NCBI GenBank assembly: GCA_029378245.1
Contig: JARKIF010000008.1
Coordinates: forward strand, 992,001 to 1,056,000
DNA length: 64,000 bases
Reading direction: 5' to 3'
Source of the DNA: Roridomyces roridus
Lineage: Eukaryota; Basidiomycota; Agaricomycetes; Agaricales; Mycenaceae
Position numbers and translations under genes: made by a program. Positions within the stretch are counted from its first letter, which is position 1. Every line of letters starts with the position of its first letter. The notes below the pieces were generated by a model. It did not search any database. It saw only the letters and a list, made by a program, of their open reading frames with translations, and was not told the DNA's origin. This document shows positions 1 to 11,187 of the stretch, in pieces.

Positions 1-2457
1 AGCTATTGCTTGACCACGGGCTCAAGTCGAAAGTTGCCAAAACGAGGCAAGGAACGCTCGATGAACTTGGCAGCATCCTCAAGAAATCTGGTATGGGTGC
101 CTGCGAGCCTCCCAAAGCGTTCCCGATATTAGCCGCCATGATATCTGATAAGGATTCGGGAGTTCGCAAATCGGCGCTTGGGGCCTTGAGGTATGTTTGC
201 ATCCCGTGCCCCGTCAATGAACGCTTACACCATCCGAACAGCGAAGGATACGTTCTTGTGGGAGAGAAGGTGTGGAGCCTCGTCGGCCCATTGCCTGCCA
301 AGGACAAAACCCAGCTGGAAGAACGTTTGCGTCGCGTTGCCGGTCCCAGTGGCCAAGAGGCCCCTGCACCTCCAGCCCAGGTTTCCCGTCTGGCTGCAGG
401 GATCCCGCGACCGGCCTCGCCAGCTTCTCGGATAGGAGGCATTCCTCGTCCTGCCAGTCCAGCTGGTATGAAACCACGCTCGGCTTCTCCAGCCCCTTTG
501 GGCATTCCACGAGCCGCGTCACCTGTACGCCCGTCTCGAGTTCCCTTATCCCAGAACAATGCCCCCGCATCTCCCACCACCGGCATCGCCAAACCCAAAA
601 GCATGTTACCTTCACGCTTGGGCCTGCCGCGTCCCAAATTCCCGGCTACTACGCGTGTTGTAGACGAGCCACCTCGAATGCCGTCACCGCCGCCGGGGCC
701 CTCCAAGTTGGAAGAGGAGGCTCCGGAACACGAGCCGGATCATCCGGATGGCTCGGATGATATCACTATCACTATTTCGACCATTCTCAGCAGTGATCCT
801 GCACGGAGTGTTGATGCCCTCAAGAAGATTCAGAAGATTCTTTCAGTCGGTCCCGACGCAGGTCCTTCGTCTCCCCAATATCGCGAATTGGCGGAACATA
901 CAGAGGGCTTGATTGAGACAATCACTCTCCAGATGGCGCATGTTTTTGACAGACCCGAGGAGCTTGTACCTGAAGAAAACTTCCGGCTGGCCAAACACTT
1001 GATACAAACGCTCAACACGTTCTGCGACCACGCTTTCCTTGCAGAATCTCTGACTGTCGACATCCTGACGTCTCTCTTGGAAGAACTGACGTTGCGGCTT
1101 CTGGAGACGGATGATAGCACTATCAAGAAGGTCAAGGATCTTTCGCGCTTCATTAATATGATCGTTCTACGGCTGTTTGCGACTGGGCGGAGAATGTCCA
1201 TCTTCCGGTTCGTGTCTGTTTTGTGGAATTGTCGGCGTAGATGACGGACCTTGGAATACAGGGCGCTCTTTGCGCTTCTCCTTCAGATCGTCAAACCATT
1301 CCCGGTCAACGGCACTGCGCCTGACTCGAAGGAATCAAAGGTGGCCGAACTGGTTCTCAAGTGTGTATGGAAGCTGGCCAGGAATATCCCTCAGGACTTG
1401 AGAGAAGAACGGCTCGATCCGGTTGAGCTGTTTCCGGCCATAGAGCACTTTTTGCAATCCGTTCCGCCGAACGAATGGCGAGCCAGGGCCACCAACAAAG
1501 TTCCTTGCGGTGACATGCCATTGCGGACGATCAAAGTCATCATACAGCACGTTGTTGGTCAGTATCTCGCTCTTTTTTCATTTTACTTGGACTTATCGAC
1601 GTCCTCAGCTTTTTATGGCGATGATGTTTACGATCTCCTCTCGGCTTCCTTTGATGACCCCTCCGCCACGATTGTGTACCCATACGTTTACCGGATCCTG
1701 AACTCGAGTTCGCGACCAGTCGCTGAACCGGCTCCTGAACAGAATGGAGGTTCCGCCCACCACAACGGCGGCGCAGTGGAGCAGACTGCGTCTACACCCC
1801 TCTCACCAGCCTCGAGTCGGCCCATGTCTCCTGCGGAGACAGGCTCCGTCGCTTCTGGCGATCATCGGAATGCATCTCCCAGTCACCGAACCAGTCCCAG
1901 CTCTTCCAGCCATATGGATCCCGGTGCTTACCATACAGCCGCCGAAGAGCCCGATCCGGATGCTCAGCTGCTCGTCATTATCAATCATATTTCGAGTGAG
2001 ACGACTGGCGCGCTTCACAAGGAGGGTATCACCGAACTGCACCAATTCCTCAAGGCCCATCCACACAAGCGACCTCGTGTGGAGAAGATGCTGGAATCCA
2101 CCGGTGCTGCTTTCCGGAAATACATCAATCGCGCTCTGGCGAGCAGAGCCGCGGAAGATCAGGAGCGGAACGTGGCTGTTGCTGACACCCTGTCGAGTAA
2201 AACTCGTCTTTTTTTTTCACTCCCGTTTTCCTCGTTGACTGTTGGTAACAGAACTGGAGTCGAATCATCGTGTTCCATCCCCGGTACAGCCGGAACCACG
2301 ATCTCCGCGACAAGCTTCCGCCCCAGCTTCGGCGCCAGCTTCCGCCCCAGCTTCGGCGCCAGTCGAGGACAAGTTATCACGACTTCATAATCTTTTTCAG
2401 TATAGGTCAAGTACTCAGAGCAATGGCTCTTCCGCCCCACGGACATCGCTCGGCTAA
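1..2457 (+). CDS. STU2: XMAP215/Stu2/Dis1-family microtubule polymerase, 5'-truncated
   Basis: This is the C-terminal part of a TOG-domain microtubule plus-end polymerase, which loads tubulin at microtubule ends and at kinetochores or spindle poles. The window opens inside a TOG HEAT repeat; the family-typical segment EGYVLVGEKVWSLVG and the Lys-rich KDKTQLEERLRR follow. A long Pro/Ser/Ala/Arg-rich linker (about 360-720) comes next, then a helical region and a tail with DKLSRLHNLFQYRS that resembles the Stu2/Alp14 C-terminal coiled-coil region. Visible introns lie near 191-241, 1208-1261 and 1557-1607, with a last one at about 2197-2250; the first has no in-frame stop. The N-terminal TOG domains lie to the left of the window, so the first reading-frame codon here (TTG) is not a start. 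The stop lies 59 bp from the stop of the convergent MetAP gene. Family assignment is secure; exact exon borders are inferred. Confidence 0.88.
2315..2362 (+). repeat. 2 x 24-nt perfect coding tandem repeat
   Basis: Two perfect 24-nt copies (2315-2338 and 2339-2362) in the last exon of the Stu2-like gene encode an Ala-Pro/Ala-Ser repeat just before the conserved DKLSRLHNLFQ segment. A copy-number change would not shift the frame. Confidence 0.85.
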
Positions 2458-2516
2458 CATATATGTATCCATACGCCATTGTACTTACTCAGTTGTATTG
2501 GATTTTTGATCACAGG

Positions 2517-4302
2517 CTACGGTGTTCTTTTAGCCGTTAGGATTTCGACACCGGTTTCCGTTATTCTGAGGTTTTCTGGTCAGAGTGGACAAGGAAGTAA
2601 GTTCAAGGGCGCGTACAATAAGGTCTCCTCGAATTGGGCACTTCTCCTTCCGTCCACGGTCGTCGCTGTCCAGTTATCTGGCCAGTGGACTTCCCCGCCA
2701 TTGGGACCCAAGTTGATCATCTAGATCCAAGGTTAGGTCGGGAGATGGTGAAACACAAGTCATATTTACCGGTTCGATAGTGAAGACCTGCACGCTTGTT
2801 AATCGATAAGTCAGAAATGACATGTTTTTTGCTCACCATGCCGGGTTTCATTGTTCCCGGTGCCTTGTTCTGCAGCAATGTGAGCAGGAATGAAACACAC
2901 ACACAGATGACCCGTACCTTGGCGTAGTGCGGGACATTTGGAGGGCAATGGAAATTGGTGTTGATCCCGTGGCCAGTATACGTCCGCACAGATGAACAGC
3001 CGTTGGTTTTAGCGATTGGTTCGCTGTATAAAATGAGTTTCAGTGTCATATGAGTGGTGCCATGCGTACATGATTTTTCCCAAGTCTCGGAAAAGTGCGC
3101 CGGGTTTGCAGGCCTCGATGGCCTTGTCTAGGCACTCCCGCGACGTTTTAAGAAGTTTCGCAGATTCATCATCGATTTTGCCGACCGGGTACGTCGCATT
3201 GACGTCTCCGTGATAACCTGAGAGCAGTTGGAAGGGTCGGATGCATTCAATTCATGGAGAAAAGCACCTTGATAGTATACACTGACGTCTGCAATGCAAG
3301 GTTAGCGCTGAATGATAGAATGGCTATAAGCTGACCCAGGTTGATGATATCACCCTCTTTCAGTCTTCGCTGGTCAGGAATACCGTGGCAAATGACTTCG
3401 TTAATTGAGCTGCGGGAACGTTGAGAGCGCTGGTGGAAAAGTTCGGGAACGACGAACGTGCAGACGGATTTCGGGAAATCACGGTAACCTAGAGGAGACG
3501 GATACGCGTTCCTTTCAATTGTTGCATTATGCACAATCTCGTCAATTTCATCTGTCGTAATCCCTGGCCGCACAGCGGCTGCGGCGATCTCCAGAATGTC
3601 GCGGGACATCTGAATTTGTGGAGCCTATGATCTGCGTATACAAACGCAGACGTACCTGGCAGACAGTCCGCATTTTTTCTATCGCCTCTGCGTCCAGAAT
3701 CTCCGGAGGCAAGGTGTACGCTTTCCGCTCGGATTTAGGAATCCCTGGCAACGCAGAATTGAGAACAGGAGTTGGCCTACGGTAGCAGCGTACCATCTCT
3801 GAAATAATCGGGGAGTTGGATGCCGTCTGGTATTCTCCGTTTAGAAGAGAGCGGATACGCCGGTCGTATGACACCCGTGAAGTTGTAGTTTGGGAAGGGG
3901 TTGTAGGTTCCGTCTGATACACAGAGTCAAGGTTGGGATTCTTGCGTTTAACTGAGAAGAATACCGGCGTTGGGAGCGGGCTCCAGGGGTTTCGCCAGGG
4001 TGTGCACGATTTTATGTGTTTTCTTGGACAGCCGCGTCAACGCGCTGCAAGCTCGAAGATGAGGGAAAGACATACCCCTACATGGGTGTCAAGTTGGGCC
4101 TGCGGAGTGAGCGAGCAACTTACATCCGGCCTTGAAGCATTCCTGACCGCAGAAGAATGAACCTCGGATGCCGAGCCTGAGAAGGTGCGTGAGAGGCCAG
4201 TCTGGTAGAGTACGATTTTTTTTACTTGCTGCATGTCGGGCACTCGAGCCTGGACGGCGGATTACCATTAGGGCAATCGGTGCTTTGGCAGGCGATGGAC
4301 AT
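2517..4302 (-). CDS. MAP1: Methionine aminopeptidase type I with N-terminal zinc finger
   Basis: This enzyme removes the initiator methionine from nascent proteins at the ribosome. The start at 4302 gives [13 protein letters not shown], opening a Cys-rich zinc finger (C5, C10, a CPTC motif, then [11 protein letters not shown]) as in eukaryotic MetAP1. The family segment [21 protein letters not shown] follows. The catalytic pita-bread fold then shows the His of [10 protein letters not shown], Asp of GDIINLDVSVYY, Asp of YHGDVNATY, His of [11 protein letters not shown], Glu of FTIEPMINLG and Glu of AQFEETLL, i.e. the full metal ligand set. The chain ends [15 protein letters not shown]. At least ten short introns are needed, each with GT-AG borders; the joint just after the zinc finger (about 4050-4140) is the least certain. 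The gene is convergent with the Stu2-like gene. Confidence 0.93.
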
Positions 4303-4522
4303 GGTTCGGAACAAGATTGATTAGAGGCCAAGAAGGTCGGTCTAGGACGGGCTAGCTAGCTACAGTACACGGATTACGACTAGGTAGGATAGCTTTTGGT
4401 TCGGTTCTATAATACAATTCGAGTCAGTGCGGTGGGTGGTAAATTATATGCAAAGTAAGTAGAATGCAAGAATGGGAATGGGATCGGCCACGAGGCGTTT
4501 TTCTTCCAGGCATGTACAGTCA

Positions 4523-5353
4523 TCAGCGGTTGTACGGGACCACCTCGAGCTTGAAGGCGGTCGTCTTGTCGCTACACGCTTTGCGCAATGCTCTGGAACC
4601 GGCATCAACATTCGACCTCGAGCACGACGTGACAATGACTGACCGGTAATGGGCGACGCCAAAGATGTCGACGAGCATCTGCTCGTTGGCGCTAACCCAA
4701 GAAACGGGAGGCAGGCCACGGGTGGTGCGGTAGGTGCCCTGGGGAAGGTTCTCCTCGAACACGACGGTGACGATGCCGGTAAGGAGACATTGGATCAAGT
4801 TTAGGATGTCGTTGATGGGTGGGCATATCTTGCGAACGGACTCGAAAATGTCGCTGTGGAAGACCATCTGCCACTGGACGCGTCGTTCTGGGGAGAAGAA
4901 GGAGGTTGCATGGACGGGCAGCTGCAAACGTAATGTGGGTCCCGCTGGAAGGCCGACTGACGAGCGCCATATCGAATTTGTCTCGAGGGAAAAGAGCATC
5001 CGTGGATCGACGGAGGACTCTGTCCAGCGATGGTGATGTATGAGTGCTGATTTATACAGCTGCAGCCAGCGGTGCGCCCGTGCATAGGTCACGCCCAGCG
5101 CGTCTGCTGTGGTAAGGGGGATCCGTGTCCGGTGCGCCCAGTCGTCCATGTTCCTGACATCGCTCGAAAAGACGACCTCGGCGCGAGCTGGCTTTGCTTG
5201 CATTGGGCGCTGGTACGGGATGAGGGTACGAGGAGGAGGAGGATGACCAGGAAGGACGCACGGGTTGTCGGACGAGTCCAAGGGAGGACAAGTCTTATAT
5301 GTCCGCGCCAACAAAGTCGGCCCGCCTGGCAGTAGCCGCGAATTTTTTTGCAA
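4523..5353 (-). CDS. Unidentified ORF, 276 codons
   Basis: This open frame has no family I recognise. The first 50 residues are Pro-rich and look unlike conserved coding sequence, so the real start could be the Met at about 5203 (MQAKPARAEVVFSSDVRN). The C-terminal half (HSDIFESVRKICPPINDILN, then VVFEENLPQGTYRTTRG and EQMLVDIFGVAHYRSVIVT) has the balanced composition of a folded domain. An overlapping minus-strand frame at about 5220-5290 holds a very hydrophobic stretch (ASFLVILLLLVPSSRTSAQ) that resembles a signal peptide; I could not find a normal-length intron to join it. The region lies between MetAP1 and the divergent eIF2B-alpha gene. It is probably a real but taxonomically restricted gene; function unknown. 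Confidence 0.45.
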   Translation of the reverse strand: MQKNSRLLPGGPTLLARTYKTCPPLDSSDNPCVLPGHPPPPRTLIPYQRPMQAKPARAEVVFSSDVRNMDDWAHRTRIPLTTADALGVTYARAHRWLQLYKSALIHHHRWTESSVDPRMLFSLETNSIWRSSVGLPAGPTLRLQLPVHATSFFSPERRVQWQMVFHSDIFESVRKICPPINDILNLIQCLLTGIVTVVFEENLPQGTYRTTRGLPPVSWVSANEQMLVDIFGVAHYRSVIVTSCSRSNVDAGSRALRKACSDKTTAFKLEVVPYNR

Positions 5354-5836
5354 TTCACGTCATGCATCTCCATTCTTGCCCGCCCGAAACTCGCGTGGTC
5401 CAAGTTACCTTGTTTTTATTCCTGACAACGACATCTGAGATCGTCTATACGAGCTCGGTTTTCAAGTATACTGCTTCTCGCGCTGCCATAGTCCAAGCCT
5501 AATTTATGGTGCTTCCATCAACGCCGCTTTGGCCTCTCTTCTTCGTTTCCGCCGAAGGGAGATGCTTATATTTGTTGTACACCGCGGCCTTGTAGGTCCC
5601 TCAGGGCCGTAAATTCTATATAAGCGGCGGCCCATGGTGAAACCTGGTGAACTAGGCTGGGTGGCAACGAAAAGTAACGAGAGGCATATATAGGTGGCAA
5701 TCAGGGCTGCAATATCGGGTAATAAAAGGCGCGGACACCGACGCCCGCGTGCTCAGCCGACGGAGGTACCAACAGACGGAGGTAAATCACTTTGTGCACG
5801 TTTGGTCCAGAGGCAGCAGCCAAACTCACCACAACA
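5354..5836. promoter_or_regulatory. Gene-free divergent promoter region with TATA-like box
   Basis: This 483-bp interval separates the start of the unidentified minus ORF from the eIF2B-alpha start codon. A TATATAAG box lies at 5617-5624 on the + strand, about 210 bp before the ATG, and a second TA-rich element (CATATATAGG) lies near 5685. The 10-mer GACGGAGGTA occurs twice near 5758 and 5774. There is no convincing ORF inside. The promoter role is inferred from position. Confidence 0.45.
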
Positions 5837-7306
5837 ATGAGTCTTGACATTGGCGACGTCTATCGTTCCAAGCTAAAGGATGACAAGGTCCACCTCTTCC
5901 GCCCCGACGCGCCTATGCACTAGTGCTCACACACCCTCGAGATATCTCCTCCTCTCGCCGCCATACTGTCCCTCGCCGACCTATGCGCCAAAAGCACCGG
6001 TACGCGTCGTTTGTTAAGAAATACGCGCTAGTCCGACCCACGCCACAGCCGGGACCATGTTTGAGCTCGTCAAAGAACTGAACGAGGTCCGAACCCATCC
6101 CGGCAACCACTGTCTCTGCTCATGTCTCGACTGCAGGGCGCCGATGCTCTGAAACAACATACTTCCAACCCGATTGGTCTTACTGCAGGCTGCGAACTCT
6201 TCATTGCATTCGTCACCTTGTTTCCGCACGATTCCGCTGTACGTGTACAACCTCCCACTGTTAGGCTTTTGCCCTGATACGGTCACTCCAGCAGAGCTTC
6301 TCCGATCTCAAGATGGAGCTCGTCAAGCAAGGCGAGGCCTATGTTCGCCAGGTAAAAGTCGCGTCCAGGGCACTGGGCCACGGTTAATCTCTACAGGCCC
6401 TGACGTATCGACGAAAAATCGGCGAATTGGCGGTCGACTTTATCAAGGATGACTCGGTGGTAAGGTTTTGATCGATCCTAGTTTTTCAAACTCAGCGAAT
6501 CAATTAAGATTCTGACCCACTCGTATTCACGCGTGGTAATGGAAACGTTACTCCTCGCCCACAAAAGCAAACGGATATCAGGTCCGCGCCGACCACCCTG
6601 TGCACCGTGCCCTCCAATGATCTCGTCTTCCTAGTCTTCGTCACAGAGGCACGGCCTCGTGGTCTTGGGTTGGTGCATGGCCAGACAGATGACGCTCATT
6701 TCATCTAAACTATGCAGGGTTAAAACTGCCGAGGCGCTGACGCGGGCAGGGATCCCCTGCACCGTCATCTTGGACTCTGCCGTGGCATATGCAATGGAAA
6801 AGGTCGATTTTGTTCTCGTAGGCTCCGAGGCCGTTGTCGAGAGTGGAGGCCTTATCAATGCCATTGGATCTCTCAATATCGCCATTATAGCGAAAGCGGC
6901 AAACAAACCCTTTTACGCCTTGGCAGAGAGGTCAGGTCTTGTACCTTGACGGCCTCGGTCTTTCTCACTCTTTGCAGTTACAAATTCCATCGCTTATTTC
7001 CCTTGTCGCAATTTGATCTGCCCAGTCACAACCCTCGGATATTATCTTTTCCGTCTCCAATCGATCCTCCGGAGACGTCTGCTGCGTCCCGGACCGTGTC
7101 CACGCCCTTATCCTCCATAACTCAGGAAGAAATAGCGAGGAATAACCCGGGCGTAGATTACACCAGGTGCGTTCCGTGCAGGGGTGTGCTACTGACGATT
7201 TCATGAATGTTCCAGACCGGATCTCATTTCACTCGTCTTCTCGGAGCTCGGTAGTCTCACTCCCTCGGGCGTGTCGCAGTACTTGGTCGGGATGTTTGCC
7301 GGTTGA
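5837..7306 (+). CDS. GCN3: Translation initiation factor eIF2B subunit alpha
   Basis: This is the regulatory alpha subunit of eIF2B, the GDP-GTP exchange factor for eIF2; with beta and delta it senses phosphorylated eIF2. The start ATG gives MSLDIGDVYRSKLKDD. Joining short exons gives SPPLAAILSLADLC, GLTAGCELFIAFVTLF, ALTYRRKIGELAVDFI and ILTHSYSRVVMETLL. The Rossmann-like C-terminal domain follows (AGIPCTVILDSAVAYAMEKV, DFVLVGSEAVVESGGLINAI, NKPFYALAE), then FHRLFPLSQFDLP and a final exon ending SGVSQYLVGMFAG. These are hallmark eIF2B alpha/beta/delta motifs. About nine introns of 36-60 nt are needed; the first (about 5889-5924) is unusually short and least certain. The first exons are small and cannot be recognised without splicing. 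Confidence 0.92.
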
Positions 7307-8327
7307 GAACAAGGGATTGAAAGATAACAATGTTGGCCCGATCGATTGTAACGACGTAGTGTTCGAATATTATGGTTCCGCGGAAGCAAAATAGAACAAA
7401 GAAGGGACAAACGGATCTCGGAGGAGACTTTTTAAGATTTTTAGCAATTAGGATTTGAGCGATATGCCATCCGATCAGGAGAGACTCTCTCAGGCAATTC
7501 GTCGGAGCCAATGGCCTGGCCCCGTCCTCGTTGAGCTGATTAACATTTCGAAGCGGTACGAGCAAAGGGCATGTTGCCGGCTCGATCACGCCTCGCTCTT
7601 TGTCGTAGAGATACCGAAATGGTTCTCAATCTCGTATAAAACCACGCGGGAGACCAGCGCATATGCTCCAATTTCTACCGCTCCTCCTACGACGATGTGC
7701 AGATACCGCCGGTGCGCCTCTTGTTAGGCAGCCAAAAATCCACTCAGTGTGCTCGACAGCGTGCAGCATACCTACACCATCTGCAACCATACTTACCAAC
7801 TGGTGCGCGCCTCTACGCGTCCTGCTTTTTTTCTCTTTGCGATGCTGAGCATTTGGACAGCCGGAAGTAGAGGTGCGTTGAGCGATTCAATCGCGTGGGC
7901 CAAGGTCGACGATGCGTTGGGAAGATAAAGTGCGGCGAAACGACGTGCAAGTTCAGTCCGAATCACCCGAGGAACTGCCCCAATTGCACAGAGAGTACGT
8001 GCCGCGTTTCCTTGCATCGAAAGACGCGTTGACGACCGCGCAGCGTGTTGGCAATAGTGAGTGGCTTCACTGGCGCGAGGATAACCACTGATTTCACGTC
8101 TGCAGCCACCAATACCCAGAGCAGCCCGGTACGTGCATGATTTGGCGTCGGGATCGGCAACAACTGAAGGATGGCCAGTGCGGACGATTCGATCCATGTG
8201 CCCGAACTGTGTTGCAGCTGGACAGTGAGAAAGGATGTACATGGCGTGTGTCAAGTGAATTCGAATTTCGATATGTATAGTACAGCTTGAAGGTAGGTAG
8301 ACACCAAGATCGTCGGTCACGTGTGAC
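7307..8327. other. 1 kb interval without an assignable gene
   Basis: The interval holds several overlapping open frames but no recognisable domain. On the + strand a 59-codon ORF with its own ATG at 7914 (stop at 8093) begins MRWEDKVRRNDVQV and has a protein-like, charged composition. On the minus strand a 198-codon frame (7793-8389) contains ARRFAALYLPNASSTLAHAI; it overlaps the first cyclin exon on the opposite strand. Neither can be shown to be a gene from sequence alone. The segment also carries the promoter of the cyclin gene. Confidence 0.35.
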
Positions 8328-9572
8328 ATGGATTCTTCCGACTCCCAATGGCTATTCCCGCTCGAAGCCTTCCAGGCCACCCCCACCAACTGGTCCCTGC
8401 AGAAAGAGCTCTATGACCGTGCCAGAGGAATAGAGTTTCTCTTCCGTCTCGGCTCCTCCCTTGTTCTGTCAGTCCAGCCATCTCCTCGTTGTGGCTCTGC
8501 TTAATGCGTCCCAAGACCGACATCGGCCATCCTAACCGCAGCGACGTGGTTTCAGAGGTTTTATATGCGTTTCTCGATGGAAGAATATCATCGCCAGGAC
8601 GTCGCAGCCTCATGCATATTTCTCGCCACCAAAACCGAGGAATGCGGCCGAAAACTACGCGATGTGGCTCGCATATGCCAGGTCAAGATCACGAACAAGG
8701 AAGTTCCCCCAGAAAGCAAGGTAAACCCACCCGCTTGATTCGGAGACGAGGCCAACGATGCTCGGCAGGAGGTTGAACAATGCCAGGCCGCAATCTTGCT
8801 CACAGAGGAGGCCCTGCTCGAGGCTCTGTGTTTCGATTACGTCATCGAAAGTCCGCACAGCAAACTGGTGGATCTGTTTGATGCGAATGAGCAGGACATG
8901 CTAGTACAGGAATGTGCCTGGAGCTTTGCACACGACTCGTCAGTTCGCGTCTAGTTATTTCTATCCGTTCTAATTGTCCATTTAGCTATCGGACTATTCT
9001 GTGCCTGCTCTACCCGCCGCAGATCATTGCCGCCGCATGCTATGTATTGGCTCAACGGGTCGTGGATGGCCCTAATTCAATGTCGCTTGACGCCCGAGTG
9101 TCCTCCTCGGCTCCGAACGCGTCCCTGCCTACCCCGCCAACACACAAGCCACTATCACCAGACGCAACTCGCTTTGCGATCGACTATTTCTCTTTCAACG
9201 ATGCCGAGCTTGCATGCGTCTCTGGTCGGTACCTTATCGCATTCGACTGCACTAGTAAACATTTTTGCAACAGATTCACTAGATATACTCCTCGAGTTCT
9301 ATAGAGCACGCGTTCAAGAAGAAAGCCAATCCCACCTGGCGCCCGTCAGCGCGGTTCGTGACTTTATCGCCCATCTTCAATAGCTCACTTTACACCAGGT
9401 CCCGCCTCCGACAACCGCACCCAGGAATTTCAAGCTGTATCTATCGGCCAGTCAACTCGAGGCTGCGCCCCCGAGTGACCCTGTTACCGGTCGTACTCCA
9501 AACTCCTCTCATGGCGGCCGCACACCCGCAACAAAGGAATCACATCAAGACGCAGAGAAAATGATCCATTAA
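8328..9572 (+). CDS. Cyclin (cyclin K/T/C-like, transcriptional CDK partner)
   Basis: The ATG at 8328 gives MDSSDSQWLFPLEAFQATPT, a cyclin N-terminus. The second exon carries the cyclin box with FQRFYMRFSMEEYHRQDVAA and CIFLATKTEECGRKLRDVAR, which match the conserved helix-1/helix-3 core of CDK9/CDK12-type cyclins (Bur2/Ctk2/cyclin K). Later exons give ILLTEEALLEALCFDYVIES and the second box region (YPPQIIAAACYVLAQRV). A Pro/Ser-rich tail follows. Such cyclins activate kinases that phosphorylate the RNA polymerase II CTD; the exact class cannot be fixed by eye. At least five short introns are required. The reading frame ends DAEKMIH at 9572, only 7 bp from the stop of the convergent gene. Confidence 0.85.
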
Positions 9573-9579
9573 TTTTTTT

Positions 9580-11187
9580 CTACACCAGCCAGTCTCCGTG
9601 ATACGTGTGTGGCTGCGCAAAAGTATCGCCGGCTGGCGGTGACGGTGCCCTCGACGGAACCTCTGGCGCAACCCCATTAGAGTCCACCCTGCTCTGCATC
9701 CACTCCTGAACGATCTCATATGTTGGCCGATTTTCCAAGCCGGGCAGACCGTTGTCTGAAAAGACGGGTGACATGGAGCGTGCGCCAGCCGACGAGGCGG
9801 CATCTGTAAGCTAGTTAGATCGGTTTGTTGTATCGTAGATGTAATTTTACCTTGGTTTTTACCGTCCCAGTTGGACTCCGAATTGGCTGGAGTCGCGTAG
9901 TTAGCGTAGTGGGTGGCAGGTATAGAGATCGGACCCAGGGACACTGGTTCTGGCACCTACAAGATTCATTTGAGATGGTGTCTTCACAAGGAGAAAAGAG
10001 CCGAGGCCGAGTCGGAGTAGTGGTGCCCCATTACATCGTAGACGGTACATGTTGTCTCGAGGGGATCATGCGGGGGCTCGTCACAAACCTTGGGTATTGA
10101 CCGCCAGCCTTTGAGTCGCATCGCGGAGGCAATCCAGAAAGATAGCCATTCGACGATGGTCGGGCTGTAGCCGTCGAACTGATAGACCCCAGTTACGAAC
10201 GCTGCCGTCCAGCCCGCCGAGAAGACTCCGAATACCCATTGGTTATACGAGGTCAAAACGAACCAGGGCGTGTTTCTTGAGACACAAGTGTCCCAGATCT
10301 GGACCGTGTTCAGAAAAGACAAGACGACGCAGGACGAAATGAGATAAACCTTTGCCCACAAACGTTCTTTGCTTTCGAGCGGCGTTGGAAACGCATTCCC
10401 TGGCACGCGAAACGGAGGGAACTGGATGAATGAGACATAAATTGAACGCGAAAGGGAAGAGACACATACAGAGCGACATTCGGCAAATTCCTTGATATCC
10501 TGCTCCGAGAGAATCCACGGAGGTTGAAACGCGACGACGACAGATCGGCGGCCAACCTCCACGAGTCTTTCTTGCGTCGTTTCTTCCTCGGACAGAGGTA
10601 GAGTCCACATAAAATATTGGAACAATTTTCGGTCTTCGTCGTTCTCATCGCTCAGAACAAACGCCCAAGGACGTGTCTCTGGATACACGACATGTATCGC
10701 ACGCTGGACAGTCATGAGCGGGAGGTTGTCGAGCCAGGGAGATAATCTATGAAAGATTAGTGTTGTATTACAGCGAACAAAATGAACTCACCGCATGATA
10801 TCAGTGGGCCGCCGTTCGTTGTGAAATGGGATTTTGAAGACGGGAGGACAAGGAATCGTAAGTCGCTCCCCAGTCTCAGCATCTTCATCTTCCACGCCGA
10901 GGGACTCGTCCGGGATGTGTGAATCGACCCCTAGAGGCACCGTCAATCTCGGTCAAAGTCGGAGCACGCATGGACGCACAAGAAACGACGATATCATCTA
11001 TCGAGACCTCGTCGAAAGAGTAGATACTTTCAAGCCTCCTCCACGCCTGAGGGCGGACTTTGAGGTGATTTTGGTGGCTTTTGTGTCCGGCAGGAGGCAT
11101 TTTCGGAGCCAGAGCGTCATTCGTCATTTGAGGCAGCGTTGTTTCGCGGAGGTAGCCTCTAAGGTTGTCTGTGCCGCGAGCAGTCAT
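9580..11187 (-). CDS. Unidentified protein with hydrophobic (membrane) segments
   Basis: The spliced frame starts MTARGTDNLRGYL and runs through a charged N-terminal third, then SPWLDNLPLMTVQRAIHVVY and an acidic segment (SDENDEDRKLFQYFMW). Hydrophobic stretches follow: AKVYLISSCVVLSFLNTVQI, WVFGVFSAGWTAAFVTGVYQ and a weaker TIVEWLSFWIASAM, suggesting two or three membrane helices. After an intron (about 9957-10042, joining TVYD to VPEPVS) the tail is Pro/Ser-rich and ends HTYHGDWLV. Intron borders join in frame, which supports a real gene. I recognise no family. The stop lies 7 bp from that of the convergent cyclin gene. Confidence 0.65.
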
